A stretch of 64,000 bases of DNA from the NCBI GenBank assembly GCA_036924085.1, contig JAVGWX010000006.1:36259533-36323532 (forward strand), written 5' to 3'. The notes under the pieces are model-generated. The model was not told where the DNA came from. It made no database searches and worked only from the letters and a program-made list of their open reading frames with translations. How positions within the stretch are numbered: the first letter of the stretch is position 1; every line of letters begins with the position of its first letter. Below, piece by piece: positions 22,126 to 33,059 of the stretch. This stretch comes from Ariolimax columbianus (taxonomy: Eukaryota > Mollusca > Gastropoda > Stylommatophora > Arionidae). The position numbers were made by a program, and so were the translations under genes.

Positions 22126-22523
22126 CTCCTCTTCCCCTGTTATGATCGTTAAAAAAAATTTACAGTTAACTAAATCCCGTTACAGAAAACTCTCTACTAA
22201 AGTAGGTTAAGATTCTCTCAGGTCCTTCAGTAATCACGTGACAGAACACGCCTTCTTCTGTGCGTGCCCACGAGTGATATAATAGAGCCATGCACAAGAG
22301 GCTATAGAAGAGATCTCCTTAGATCTGAAAAGGCAATTCGGGGTCAAAATCGTCGCCTATTGACGTCAATGCAGCCTTCGATTCTAGTACAGCCTTCATC
22401 GTATCACAGATAGTAGTGTCTGAGATTTGGTTCTGTGAATGTTTTGGCGGTGAGTTTGCGGCGAATCGAAGGAATGATTGAACAGTTTTTAAACCGCTTT
22501 TAAGATATTATACGGGTAACTGA
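22126..22523. other. No gene recognised
   Basis: Nothing recognisable. Confidence 0.4.
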
Positions 22524-22854
22524 GCGAGACGTTAGTCCCGTCAGGCCCAACATACTGATCAGGATGTCGTGTCAGTGTCAGGCCCAACATACTGACCAGG
22601 ATGTCGTGTCAGTGTCAGGCCCAACATACTGATCAGGATGTCGTGTCAGTGTCAGGCCCAACATACTGATCAGGATGATGTGACAAGGTCAGGCCCAACA
22701 TACTGACCAGGATATCGTTTCAGCGTCAGGCACATTTTACTGACCAGGATGTCGTCTCAGCGTTAGGCACAATATACTGACCAGGATGTCGTCTCAGCGT
22801 TAGGCAAACTATACTGACCAAGACTACTATCTTCCATGTAGAATCCTTGGAAAC
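22524..22854 (-). mobile_element. Family C element, right end and array (interrupted copy)
   Basis: Starts with the end dyad AGACGTTAGTC (22528-22538). About eight 37-38 bp units with ACATACTGATCAGGATGTCG follow, then TACTATCTTCCATGTAGAAT and CCTTGGAAAC, where SINE A is inserted. The body resumes at 23240. Confidence 0.85.
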
Positions 22855-23239
22855 GGGATCAGGACGCTGAGCAGCGCATGAGCTGCAGTGGTCAGCGACC
22901 CATAGCTAACTGCTAGCGCCAGAGCCTGCGAACCAGAGCTGTCAATACCCTTCTACACCTCCACACGGTGATCCTGGATAACAGGCTGCAGCAGGGCAGA
23001 CTGGCTAAGGAGAAGGGATCGAAGAGGGAATGCTTACCCTTAACTAAAAAAATGGTTGCTGAAGTCGGATGTGTTGGACCGAAAGGTGCAAATATCTCAT
23101 CAAGCTGTAAAATACGACACAACACATTCCGTTCTCTGGACTACATTCTGCTACTTAAGCCCTTTCAGGGTTTGGTAGCGGGAGATTGAGAGCGAACGCA
23201 GAAGAAGAAGAAGAAGAAGAAGAAGAAGAAGAAGAAGAA
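22855..23239 (+). mobile_element. SINE A inserted in family C
   Basis: Full-length, starting GGGATCAGGACGCTGAG and ending GAGAGCGAACGCA plus (GAA)n. The flanks GAATCCTTGGAAAC (left) and GAATTCCTGGAAAC (right) form a slightly diverged target-site duplication within family C sequence. Confidence 0.9.
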
Positions 23240-23480
23240 TTCCTGGAAACAGGCTGTTTTAAGGCAGTCTGGCTGTCGAGATGTGGATCGTTGTGATCCA
23301 AGTAATAGTGAGCGTCAGCAGATGAAGCCACGCATAGCACTGCGGTCCTCTTCATCAGCACGCTCGGGATGTGAGGAAAGCTACTACAACCCTTCATTTA
23401 ACGTCCTTTTCAGGAAGCACAAAGGAGTAAACTTACTCATTGTGGGCCTTCGGCAACAACAAGATATAATGTCCAGTTGG
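23240..23480 (-). mobile_element. Family C element, body (interrupted copy)
   Basis: CTGGAAACAGGCTG, GTGGATCGTTGTGATCCAAG, ATCAGCACGCTCGGGATGTG, AACGTCCTTTTCAGGAAGC and the left end GAGTAAACTTACTCATTGTG, a near-perfect dyad. Continues the copy at 22524-22854. Confidence 0.85.
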
Positions 23481-23641
23481 GTTGGCAACAGAGAGAGAAA
23501 GAGTAGGAGAGAAACAGTGAGTGAAAGAGGGAGAGATGAAGAGAGAGATAGAGAAAAAGACAGAGAAATATAGATAGAGAAAATGAGATTAACAGAGAAA
23601 GAAAGAGAGGGAGAAAGAAAGAAATAACGTGACAAATGTAA

Positions 23642-23682
<41 letters not shown>

Positions 23683-24084
23683 TATAAAAAGACAGCAATA
23701 CATATATTATTATTATTATTACTATTGTTATTATTATCATACTTATATATTGGAAGACAAAGATCAAGACAGAAATAGAGAAAGCCAGAAATAGAGTGAT
23801 AGATCCGATGGGCGAGACCATCTTAATAGACTCAAACACTAGGGCAAAGTAGACCAGCTATGTATGATGCTCTTAACAAACCACTTAACCATGACCAGTG
23901 TCACACAATTAATCACATCATACGACATGCTCTCTGTGGGACAGTGGTGCTGTTCTTGTCTCTGTCATACACAAAGACCCCGGCGGACCCCTCGGAATTT
24001 GTTGTTGGAAGCCAGTTAATTTTACTCTGGGGGTGAACGACGCAGAAGTGAGTTAATGTCTCATGGCTGGCTGCATACATCAAG
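23481..24084. repeat. Purine-rich simple repeats, no gene
   Basis: Impure GA repeats (23490-23640), a pure (GA)n run at 23647-23677 and a (TTA)n run at about 23706-23745. Frames of serine-leucine type on the minus strand come from these repeats. Confidence 0.85.
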
Positions 24085-24602
24085 ATCAGTGGCCCATAAC
24101 TGACCGAAACCCTAAAACGCTTCAAAGTGGCGCCTTAGAGCAGACTACAAACATACGGATTGGCTAAGAGGTCTGGGATCAAAGATGGAAGGCAAACCCG
24201 AAAACCCGACCCGATAATTGTTGTCTTTTTTTTGTTTTGTTCGCCTTATTTTTCTAATCCCCAAGGCGGTGTGCGTTGCACTGTGTTTTCATTTTGCGCC
24301 TGTCGGCCCAATGCATCCGACTTCAGCGTGCATTTTATGTAAGGGTCTGCTTCCTCCTGCATTTTCTAAGGGTTTGCTTCCCCGGGGTAACGGCCGCTGC
24401 TGTGATGGGGATCGAACCCAGCACCTTCGGGGTGTAAGCCGTGCCACTTAACCACTAGGCCACGCCGTCCCCGTCGACCCGATAATAAGATCTTCCTGAA
24501 ATCAGAAATGTCGGGCGAAAGGAGCAGGATCATGGCAGCCAAATTCTCAACTTCGACACAACGTCAGGACTGGCTTTTCAGGACGAACGCCGAAGAAGAT
24601 AT
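24085..24602 (+). mobile_element. Divergent SINE A-like copy, split by SINE B
   Basis: Weak but ordered matches to SINE A on both sides of the SINE B insertion: ATCAAGATCAGTGGCCCAT and GGATTGGCTAAGAGG on the left; CGACACAACGTCAGGA and GGACGAACGCCGAAGAAG on the right. Much older than the other copies. Confidence 0.55.
24219..24474 (-). mobile_element. SINE B with perfect target-site duplication
   Basis: tRNA-like head in reverse, with the B box GGTTCGATCCCC and A box TGGCCTAGTGGTTAAG, the SINE core and a T-rich left end (poly-A tail). The 12-bp duplication CGACCCGATAAT flanks it at 24207-24218 and 24475-24486. Confidence 0.95.
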
Positions 24603-24980
24603 AATTTTGTGGATTGGTTACTGTGACTATTATTAGATCAAAGTATTCCTGGCTGTAGTGCTCTGTCCAGGACGATCAACGGCGCGAGCCAAGGCGCAGA
24701 TATTTTTGTTGTTGTTGCTTTGCGAACAAATCTCAACGCAGGCTGTGAGTGGTAACAGTCGCGCGTCACTAATCGGACGATGAGGCATTTGGCTACACTA
24801 AGAGAGTAAGAGTTACTCTCGATGTTTACCTGCGCTTGGTTGGATATCTAAACTGACATTCAGAGTACCGGCAAAATTCGTATTGCCTCAACACCGGGTG
24901 ACAGTTGTCACAATCATCATTTTTCTTTTCGCTCCATTCTGAAGGATAGGACACCACTGCAACTGGTCTCCTTTGAAGGA
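24603..24980. other. No gene recognised
   Basis: Nothing recognisable. Confidence 0.4.
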
Positions 24981-25177
24981 AACATATTTTTAAACAGTCT
25001 CTATCATTCATCCTCTCGTTCTAATGTCAAACATATTTTTAAACAGTCTCTATCATTCATCCTCTCGTTCTAATGTCAAACATATTTTTAAACAGTCTCT
25101 ATCATTCATCCTCTCGTTCTAATGTCAAACATATTTTCAAACAGTCTCTATCATTCATCCTCTCTTTCTAATGTCGA
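24981..25177. repeat. 49-bp tandem repeat, four units
   Basis: Units start at 24981, 25030, 25079 and 25128 with AACATATTTTTAAACAGTCT and differ by only a few bases. Confidence 0.95.
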
Positions 25178-25308
25178 ACATAGGTTTCAAATTCAGCTGG
25201 TTCATTTACAGGAAGTTTGTATCTGAGCTTTCACATGGGCGGATATAATGACATTCTTTGTTTTCAAGGTCACCAGCCCCAAGCACAACTCTCTTTAGTG
25301 GCAGTTGG

Positions 25309-25446
25309 CAGATAGTGACAGTGGGCAGATAGTGGCAGTTGGCAGATAGTGACAGTTGGCAGATAGTGACAGTTGGCAGATAGTGACAGTTGGCAGATAG
25401 TGACAGTGGGCAGATAGTGACAGTTGGCAGATAGTGACAGTGGGCA
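25309..25446. repeat. 17-bp tandem repeat
   Basis: About eight units of AGTGACAGTTGGCAGAT with T/G variants at the TTGG position. Confidence 0.95.
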
Positions 25447-25814
25447 AATACATTTTTTTCGTCCTGGGTACCATTCGTGATGTCCTTGCAGTGTTCAGTC
25501 CACATTTTATATCAATAATAGCAATGCCGACTACTCAACTGACGTATATTTCGAAGAGTACAGAAGGAGTCCACTACAACATACCATAGCGGACGTAAAA
25601 GGCGACAAAGTACGAGGTTGTGTATGCAACTTACTTCTTCATGCCAAACACATTGCTACTTTACACCACTACTACCAGATGTTATCAATGCCTAGCGCAT
25701 GCTTCCTTTAGGGATACAGACTAAAAAAAGGAAACATGAATTACAAGAGTGCATGGCTCTTTAGTATATTGATTGTCAGCGTTGCCAGTCATCATCCTCA
25801 TCAGCAGATTATTC
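25447..25814. other. No gene recognised
   Basis: Nothing recognisable. Confidence 0.4.
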
Positions 25815-26385
25815 AGTCAGGAGGCTGGTGTTGAAGTATTTAGATCATGTCACGCCACTGTCCTCTGTTAGTCAGTCCAGAGACTGGTGTTGAAGTCTTT
25901 TGATCATGTCACGCCACTGTTCTCTGTTAGTCAGCCCGGAGACGTGTTGAAGTCTTTTGATCATGTCACGCCACTGTCCTCTGTTAGTCAGCCCGGAGAC
26001 GTGTTGAAGTCTTTTGATCATGTCACGCCACTGTCCTCTGTTAGTCAGCCCGGAGACGTGTTGAAGTCTTTTGATCATGTCACGCCACTGTCCTCTGTTA
26101 GGCAGTCCACAGACTGATGTTGAAATCTTCTGACCATGTCACGCCACTGTCCACTATTAGTCAATCCAGAGACTGGTGTTGAAATCTTCTGATCATATCA
26201 CGCCACTGTCCTCTGTTAGTCAGCCCAGAGACGTGTTGAAATCTTCTGATCATGTCACGCCACTGTCCTCTGTTAGTCAGCCCGGAGACGTGTTGAAATC
26301 TTCTGATCATGTCACGCCACTGTCCTCTATTAGTCAGCCCGGAGACGTGTTGTAGTCTTTTAATCATGTCCCGCCACTTTCCTGT
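25815..26385 (-). repeat. 57-60 bp tandem repeat, about ten units
   Basis: The core unit contains TTGATCATGTCACGCCACTG and CTCTGTTAGTCAG. Most units are 57 bp, that is 19 codons, and the minus strand stays open with the peptide period MIKRLQHVSGLTNRGQWRD. Early units are 60 bp. On the minus strand the array is preceded by a frame with WVQTCAELESSV, which may be the coding sequence the repeat grew from. I do not recognise that protein. Confidence 0.9.
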
Positions 26386-26789
26386 GTTCTTGACAGAGCT
26401 CTCCAGCTCAGCACACGTCTGCACCCATATGTTCTTGCTTGCCTGTGTGATATCATTGTTTCTTGAATGTCTACTTCTTCTGTCCCCCTGCATTTTGCCT
26501 TATTGAATGTTCAATAATAGGCCTTTATGATTCATTCAACGACTAAGCCAAGACAATTTACCTTTATGTACACTCGTCATCAGTTGTCTATGTGATCATA
26601 TATCTTGAAGCACTTGTTCTTTAGACATTTATTTCTTCCCAGCTCGCTCTTTGCATCATACGATAGCACCACATCTCATATGTTTCTGATCGTTTTTATA
26701 AAATTATTTTTGTTTAGAGTCTTTACTGGGAACAAACTTAAACAGTAAAATCAGCAAAGATATGCTCTCCATATATAGATAAAAAAAGA
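26386..26789. other. No gene recognised
   Basis: Apart from the frame leading into the array on the minus strand, nothing recognisable. Confidence 0.4.
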
Positions 26790-27690
26790 GGAGTGAGACA
26801 AGGATGTATATTATCTCTTTGTCTTTTAAATAAATAGATATAACACATTTTCAAATAGATAGCGGGTATGCCACGTGTTGTCATTGGAGGAGTAACAATG
26901 AATAATCTTAGATATGCGGATGATACAGTTTTTATGGCAACATTGAACAAGGAAGGAGCTTGTGAGAACAATACACAAACAATTCAGGAGTTTAGATTTT
27001 ACACAGAAACATAAAGAAAACGAAGACTATAATACTTGGAACAAGTGACAAGCAAACTATGTACGCAAAAAAAAATAAAAGATCAACTACTGGAACAGAT
27101 GGTTTTTCCTATTTAGGTCCGAAGAAAGCAGCTGTAAAAAATAAATCAGAAATATAACAGGTATGGCAAAGATTGTATTCAGCAACATGCAAACATACTG
27201 ACATGCAGATAAACCTTACATTGAAAATGAGAATTGTCAGATGTTATGTATACTCGTCACTACTTTATGGGGGCAGAAACATGGACAACGAATAGGAAGT
27301 TGGACAAGAGTATTGCATTCTTCGAAATGTAGGTGAATAGAGGATTGAGTCGCATTTCTTGGAAATATAAGAAAACAAATGTGGAGGTATTGGAAAAATT
27401 GGGGGTGAAAAGATCATTAATGACTGAGATCAGGGTTAGACAATTACGCTATTTGAACCATATAACAAGGCATACTTCGTTGTTGAAGACCATACTAGAG
27501 GGTAGGGTGGAAGGCAGTCGTTCAAGCGGCAGATACCGTTATAAGTGGGTGGATAACATAAGTGGATGGATGGGAAAAGCTTGTCAGACAGCATTATTAT
27601 GGCAACAGATATACTACACTGGAGACCCATTGCAGAAAACATTCAATGCGGAGATGGCACTTAAACTGAACTGTTTAGAGTCCATGTTTC
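26790..27690 (+). mobile_element. LINE reverse transcriptase pseudogene (YADD intact)
   Basis: The plus strand reads KRGVRQGCILS, then NNLRYADDTVFMA (catalytic YADD at about 26912-26923), FMGAETWTT near 27270 and, in a longer open stretch from 27333, RQLRYLNHITRH and YKWVDNISGWMGK. This is the order of RT palm, thumb and C-terminal region in RTE-like non-LTR elements. Several stops and frame changes occur between motifs. The 5' half and the endonuclease are missing. Confidence 0.85.
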
Positions 27691-28264
27691 AGAGCCGTGC
27701 AATGCATGACAATTATTAGGCCATATTTTCATACCTACTTTAATATTTTAACTGTTGCTAGGATTTACATTATCTCATTTTTCCACAATGAAAAGTTAGT
27801 GTTGATTATAACTTGTCACTTTAAGTGCCACGCAGAGTTAAGGTTAATGGCTTGGTTCATAAACCAAACTTGCATGTGGTCTGAAACATCTACTTGCAAG
27901 TCTGTACTTATATGTAAGTAAACCCGTTAAAAATGTGTCGGATGCACGATGGTGTAATTAGGGCTGAATTAACCATTAAGCCAATTAAGCCCGTGATTAG
28001 AGAACCAATAGAAAAGCGACATCAAGCGACAACAATATATAATAATGTAAATTGTTGATACAATTATAAGTTTACGATGTCTTAAATATAAAGCATGTGC
28101 CGTCTTCTCGTCTTGGGCATGATTAGAATGGCTGGAAACTCATTGGCAATGTAGGGCTGCTTACATTTACAAGACTATAACAAATAATGATCTGTATGCT
28201 CCTTTAACCCCGTAACTAGAAACTTCCAAAGTTCGACCTCTGATTGACACATTCAAATACTTTT
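27691..28264. other. No gene recognised
   Basis: AT-rich, nothing recognisable. Confidence 0.4.
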
Positions 28265-28430
28265 CGTCTGGTCCCCATCAACTGCACCGTGTTTTTGTGG
28301 CACAATAACCCAGTCAAACGTATTGTGTTTGAATAGCGGCTTGGCACTGTCAAACCATTCTGTGTTTGGATAGCAGCTTGTTACTGTAAACCGTTCTGTG
28401 TTTGGGTAGCAGCTTATAACTTTGCTGCTA
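28265..28430. repeat. Imperfect 37-48 bp repeat, three units
   Basis: Repeated TCTGTGTTTGGATAGCAGCT-type segments with spacing of about 46 bp. A poly-G-rich stretch follows at 28468-28495. Confidence 0.7.
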
Positions 28431-28714
28431 AAACCTGGGTTGTGAATGCGAGTGAGAGTTGAAGTGAGGGGGGAGGGGGTGGGGGGGGGGTTGGGGCGGG
28501 CACATCACTTGGTTGTACTTAAGGCACAGGGTACAATTAGTCCGGTCCAGATCGTAAAGCTGAAAAGACAGTACAGCACACTTAAGAAACAATGCAGGTG
28601 ATTTTTTTTGTTAAAAGGAGTTTCCATCTGGTTTTCAACAATTATTTCACTAAATAACTTAATGATCGGCGTCAGTTGACGCACACTTTAGTCATCGTAT
28701 CTATAGTTATAGAA

Positions 28715-30190
28715 CTAATTTATATTGCGATCTCTAGAGGCAATATATGCAAAATCAATAGGTGAACAGTCAATCTTGCGCTGGTTGCTCAGTTCAGACA
28801 GTAGAGCCTGTAGATCTGGCAGTTTCTCAAATTCAAGTGCTTGGAGTGCTGATTGTGCATCTGTAAGAAATACTACAGGTTGTGGACCGACATCGGTGTT
28901 CAACAGTTTCTCAGTTGCCACCTTGATTGCCTGTATTTCTGCATCATATATATGACAGAATTTCCCAGTTGGTACTCTGACTGTATTCCTAATGTTGTTT
29001 GGGTATTCTATGTACACTCCCGCTCCACCATTCTTTACTGCATTCTGTGCTGACCCATCTGTGTATACTCTGATCCAGAGGTCTTGTGGGTATTCTTCAT
29101 GCAGGAAATTGAGGATCACTATCCTACGTTGCACACTGTTCTGTTCATCCTTGTCTAATATTCCTTTCACTTTTGTTTGAATGCATACTGATAGTCCGTG
29201 CTTGTCTCTCCAAGGGGTTTGTTCTGGCACAGACTTTAGGGGGATGTCAACTTCAGGTAGATCCATAATTTGCCTGCGAAGTCGTTTTGCCTGATGCATA
29301 AAACTACTTCTTTTCCGTTTTCCCATTGCTAAATTTTGAAATCTGTCTTTCATTGGATGGTTAGGCATGCAGTGGAATTTTTATGCCTGTGTTAATACCT
29401 TTGTATCTCTGCGCTCTCTTAGTGCTTGTATCCTTCCCATTTTCTCCATCTCCACAATAGGTGTTGATTTCATTGCTCCTGTAATGACCCTAAGTGCCTG
29501 ATTTTGCACCTTATCCACCTCTTTTAGGGTAGTGTTTGCTGCGGAGCACCATTCTGCTGACCCATATTCCAGATGTGGCCGTATACCTTGTTGGTAAACT
29601 TTGTTAAGTATTTGTCCACTAGCACCCCATGTGGTTGCACTTAATTTTCTCAGGATGGCTAACTTCCTCCTGGCTTTTTTGGCTGCCTTGTTGATGTGTT
29701 CCCTCCATGTCAACCTATCATCAAATGTAACTCCAAGATAGGTGGGTTGTTTATCTTCTTTGAGGTGTTCTCCATTTATCCTGATAACTCCAGCTTTTTG
29801 TTTTGGGGAGAGGGTGAAAAGCGTAGTGCTACATTTTTCTGTGTTAATGTTTACACACCATCTGTTTGTCCATGAGGTCAAGGCATCAATAGCTCTTTGC
29901 AGCATTCTGGTGGCCACTGTTGCTTGCTCATTTACACACCATATTACCAAGTCATCTGCATACATTGCAACTTTTGTTCCTTGTGGTAGCTCAACAATCA
30001 AGTTGGAGTTGCCTTTCCTAAATCCTGCCTGTTGTGGCACAAGAAGGTTTTGGCTCTCAAGATACCACTGCAGCCTTAGGTTGATAATACGTTCCATTGT
30101 TTTACATAAGCAGCTTGTGAGGCTGATTGGTCTATAGCTGGATGCCATGGAACCACCTTGACCTTGAGGATTCCTCTTCACTCCTAATAC
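28715..30190 (-). mobile_element. RNase H LINE copy with deleted RT palm
   Basis: On the minus strand from about 30181: SYRPISLTS, QQAGFRKGNSN, then directly LIVELPQGT and AMYADDLVIW, NINTEKCSTT, YLGVTFDDRLTW and LEYGSAEW. The stretch between the RKGNS motif and YADD is shorter than in the 6.1 kb copy by roughly 90-100 residues, so motif A and the PQGG loop are lost. After a frame change at about 29375 comes RNase H: VYTDGSAQN, DAEIQA, FLTDAQSAL. It stops before the last Asp motif. A relative, but not a close copy, of the LINE at 4.7-8.7 kb. Confidence 0.85.
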
Positions 30191-30544
30191 ATTCTTGAAA
30201 CCAGTACGTTACAACGTTGTTTCATTATTATAGGGTATCCTTGCGTGTCGGAACTATTTGAATGGTGGAATTTGCGTATGAATAATGAGAGACGCACATG
30301 TTTTTACAACCTGGGTCTGGTATTTTGTGTATACCTTCTTTTCTCTTGTGTTTCTTTCGCGTAGCGTGGTCTGTGAAAGATACCAAATAAATGTGGGACT
30401 AGGGTTCTCCTTTAAAAATGTTTTTGAATTGGGCAAACGAAATATAGTTACGTGTTTGAACATGGAAGATTTATGGTAATACAATATCCGTGAGAACCCA
30501 CGGTTCTTTGCTGGGTAGGAAATAAAATGTTCCGTGCAACTTTC
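30191..30544. other. No gene recognised
   Basis: Nothing recognisable. Confidence 0.4.
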
Positions 30545-30725
30545 ATCGTCGTAAAAGGTGGCTAAAGAGGGTTGTGCATAAGGCTTGCAATCTCTTGCGT
30601 AAAAAAATTGCTACAGAAACTATCAGTGCAGAAGAACGTAAAGTGCTTTGGCGAAAGATGTCTACAGGAAGGATGTCTCTAGTGGCTTCCATATGCTCCA
30701 GTTGTAGCCCAAAGACAAGAAGATG
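30545..30725 (+). other. Unrecognised open stretch
   Basis: The plus strand reads KRVVHKACNLLRKKI and EERKVLWRKMSTGRM before a stop. It is lysine-rich and protein-like but I recognise no family. Possibly an element remnant. Confidence 0.2.
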
Positions 30726-30849
30726 AATGCGCAAGCATTACTCTGGATGGCCTGACTGCAATTCACAAGATTAATTTTGTTAACGCGTGAAAAATATCTC
30801 ATTAACAAGAAACAATTAATTAATTCTTAAATTAATTCTTCAGTCTGGT

Positions 30850-31060
30850 ACCCCCGAGGTAAGAAGAGATCGTGGGAAGACCTCCAATTCGTTGGTCAGA
30901 CTCCCTTGCTGTACGCTGCAACATCCGAGATGCCTCTAGAGGAGCACTTACCACGCACTGAACTTCCGTGGCCCAAGACAGGGTCGGCTGGAGACGAAGT
31001 TGGGACCCGCAGCTACGCTGAGGAACGGGTCATCAAGATCAAGATCATGATATCTTTCAA
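30850..31060 (+). mobile_element. LINE C-terminal end
   Basis: The plus strand reads RPPIRWSDSLAVRCN and, after a stop, VAQDRVGWRRSW. It fits the typical last segment of RTE-like LINEs (GRP..RW.DD, then A.DR..W). Degraded. Confidence 0.65.
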
Positions 31061-31466
31061 CATGAAAAAGAAAATTCGACAAAAATAAATAATAATAATT
31101 TTAATTTGTAATAATAGTTGACCATTGATAGCGGATATGCATCAGACGTGCTGCGAGATGTGTTCTCGTAGGACTGTAAAGACCAATGCTAGCACGGCAG
31201 ACGTTACTGCACTCGGGGGTATTCATGTGGAGAGTCGGCTGTGGAAGCGTCGTGCTTTCACTTCTTTCGGGAGGCACGCTTTCTCTGAGACTTCGGCGAT
31301 GGTGTTAGGCTATGCGATCTGAGCACCTTGCGTGATGCAAACGTGCTAGGTGAAACGGTTAAGTGCAAGCAATTCCCAGGAGGTGAAGTCAATGTTGAAG
31401 CAATCCAGAAACACTTTAATGTAGTCTCTGTAGTGTTTCTTATTTCCTCCCAATGAGCGGCTGCCT

Positions 31467-31827
31467 GGCTTGACTTGGCTTCGTTCGTTCTCAATCTCCC
31501 GCTATCAAACCATGACATGGGTCCAAGTAGCAGAATTTAATCCATAGAACGGAATGCATTGTGTCGTAGTTTACAGCTTGGCTGTGATATTTGCACCTTT
31601 CGGTCCAACACATCCGACTTCAGCAAACATTTTTTTAGTACCGGGTTATCATTTCCTCGTCGATCCCTTCTCCTTTGCCAGTCTGCCATGCTGCAGCCTG
31701 TTATCCACGATCACCGCGTGGAGGTGTAGAAGGGTCTTGGCAGCTCTGGTTCGCTGACCCTGACGCTAGCAGTCAGCTATGGGTTGCTGACCACTGCAGC
31801 TCATGCGCTGCTTAGTGTCTTGATCCC
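31467..31827 (-). mobile_element. SINE A inside LINE (first)
   Basis: Full-length, CCAAG-type tail at the left (GCTTGACTTGGCTTCG in plus). The flanks GGCTGCCTG and GGCTGTCTG are a probable 9-bp duplication with one mismatch. Confidence 0.9.
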
Positions 31828-32049
31828 GATTGGCTGTCTGTTCTGAGCTCCCAGTATAACAGCTGCTTGAGGATGAGCTCATCGTACATGCCAACATGTT
31901 CCGTCTATCTTAACTGGATTCTTTGCAGAAGTGTGTGGATGATCAACATGTTTAACATGCCCAGAACTTCAGAGTTATACACCCTATCTTGTCCCTTCAT
32001 TCTGAGCAACCATCTCAAGTGAAGACGATTCAACTATCTGACGTGACTG

Positions 32050-32402
32050 GCTTGGCTTTGTTCGTTTTCAATCTTCCGCTACCAAACCATGTAAGGGCTT
32101 AAGTAGCAGAATGTAGTCCAGAGAACGGAATGCGTTGTGTGGTATTTTACAGCGTGACTGTGATATTTGCACCTTTCGGTCCAACACATCCGACTCCAGC
32201 AACCATTTTATGAGTACCGGGTTAGCATTCCCTCTTCGATCCCTTTTCCTTATCCAGTCTGCTCTGCTGCAGCCTGTTATCCAGGATCACCGCGTGGAGG
32301 TGTAGAAGGGTCTTGGCAGCTCTGGCTCGCTGGCCCTGGCGCTAGCAGTCAGCTATGGGTCGCAGACCACTGCAGCTCATGCGCTGCTCCGCATCTTGAT
32401 CC
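32050..32402 (-). mobile_element. SINE A inside LINE (second)
   Basis: Full-length, CCAAG-type tail. Flanks CTGACGTGACTG (32038-32049) and CTGGAGTGACTG (32403-32414) form a 12-bp duplication with two mismatches. Confidence 0.9.
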
Positions 32403-32587
32403 CTGGAGTGACTGATATACCATGTCCATACAGCAGAGTGGATAACACTGTTGCACATTGCACTTTGACCTCGGTGACAACACCGATGCCGTGTCGACTC
32501 CAGACGTTAGCTTGCAGTCTTCCAGACTTTCCAGAACTCGTCTTTGATATCCTGCTGGTAACCTCGAAGTCGATTCTCTGTCTCACT

Positions 32588-32611
32588 TTCTCTCTCTCTC
32601 TATCTCTCTCC

Positions 32612-32682
<71 letters not shown>
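32588..32682. repeat. (CT)n(TA)n microsatellite
   Basis: CT-rich run followed by an uninterrupted TA run of about 45 bp. Confidence 0.95.
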
Positions 32683-32683
<1 letters not shown>

Positions 32684-32746
32684 CTCAGAGCAAACTAAGT
32701 AGAGGAGATCAAAGTGAGAAGCTTAACTCGGTACTCAATAATACCT

Positions 32747-32905
32747 GCTGAAGTCGGATGTGTCGGACCGAATGCTGGAAATATCGCAGTCAAGATTAAA
32801 ACAACGTCATTCTCCGGACTACATCCTGCTACTTGCAAAGCTCTTTTCGGGGGTTGGTAACGGAGGAGATTGAGAACGAACGAAGAAGAAGAAGAAGACT
32901 CTACC
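32747..32905 (+). mobile_element. SINE A, 3' part with (GAA)n tail
   Basis: Begins in the core (GCTGAAGTCGGATGTGTCGG) and ends GAGAACGAACG plus GAA repeats. Carries older-subfamily variants such as CTACTTGCAAAGC. Confidence 0.85.
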
Positions 32906-33059
32906 GCCTGCTGTCGTCATTCTAAGATATTCTTTCCTTGATTGTATCGTCGTGAGTTTCAACTATTCAAACAAATCTCGCGAGATGTCAGTTGCTCTTG
33001 GTTTTTGCATTTAGAGTGAGCCAAGACCAACGTCAAGGTTAGAAGAGACTTGCTAATCA

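Larger units (their letters stand above)
31225..32590 (-). mobile_element. LINE remnant cut by two SINE A insertions
   Basis: The minus strand gives, in order: FEVTSRISKTSSG, LQANVWSRHGIG and LSTLLYGHG (32590-32403); SINE A; a middle part with HTSAKNPVKIDGTC (32037-31828); SINE A; then KKHYRDYIKVFLDC and WELLALNRF (31466-31255). These follow the RT thumb and C-terminal region (RISK, LLYG.E, K..YKD.LK..L) of an RTE-like non-LTR element, with several stops. Confidence 0.8.

Noticed and set aside
23384..23839. Serine/leucine-rich frames on the minus strand
   Set aside because: They come from (GA)n and related purine repeats.
23913..24125. 70-codon minus frame with a protein-like stretch
   Set aside because: No family recognised, no splice sites identified, and it partly overlaps a divergent SINE A-like copy.
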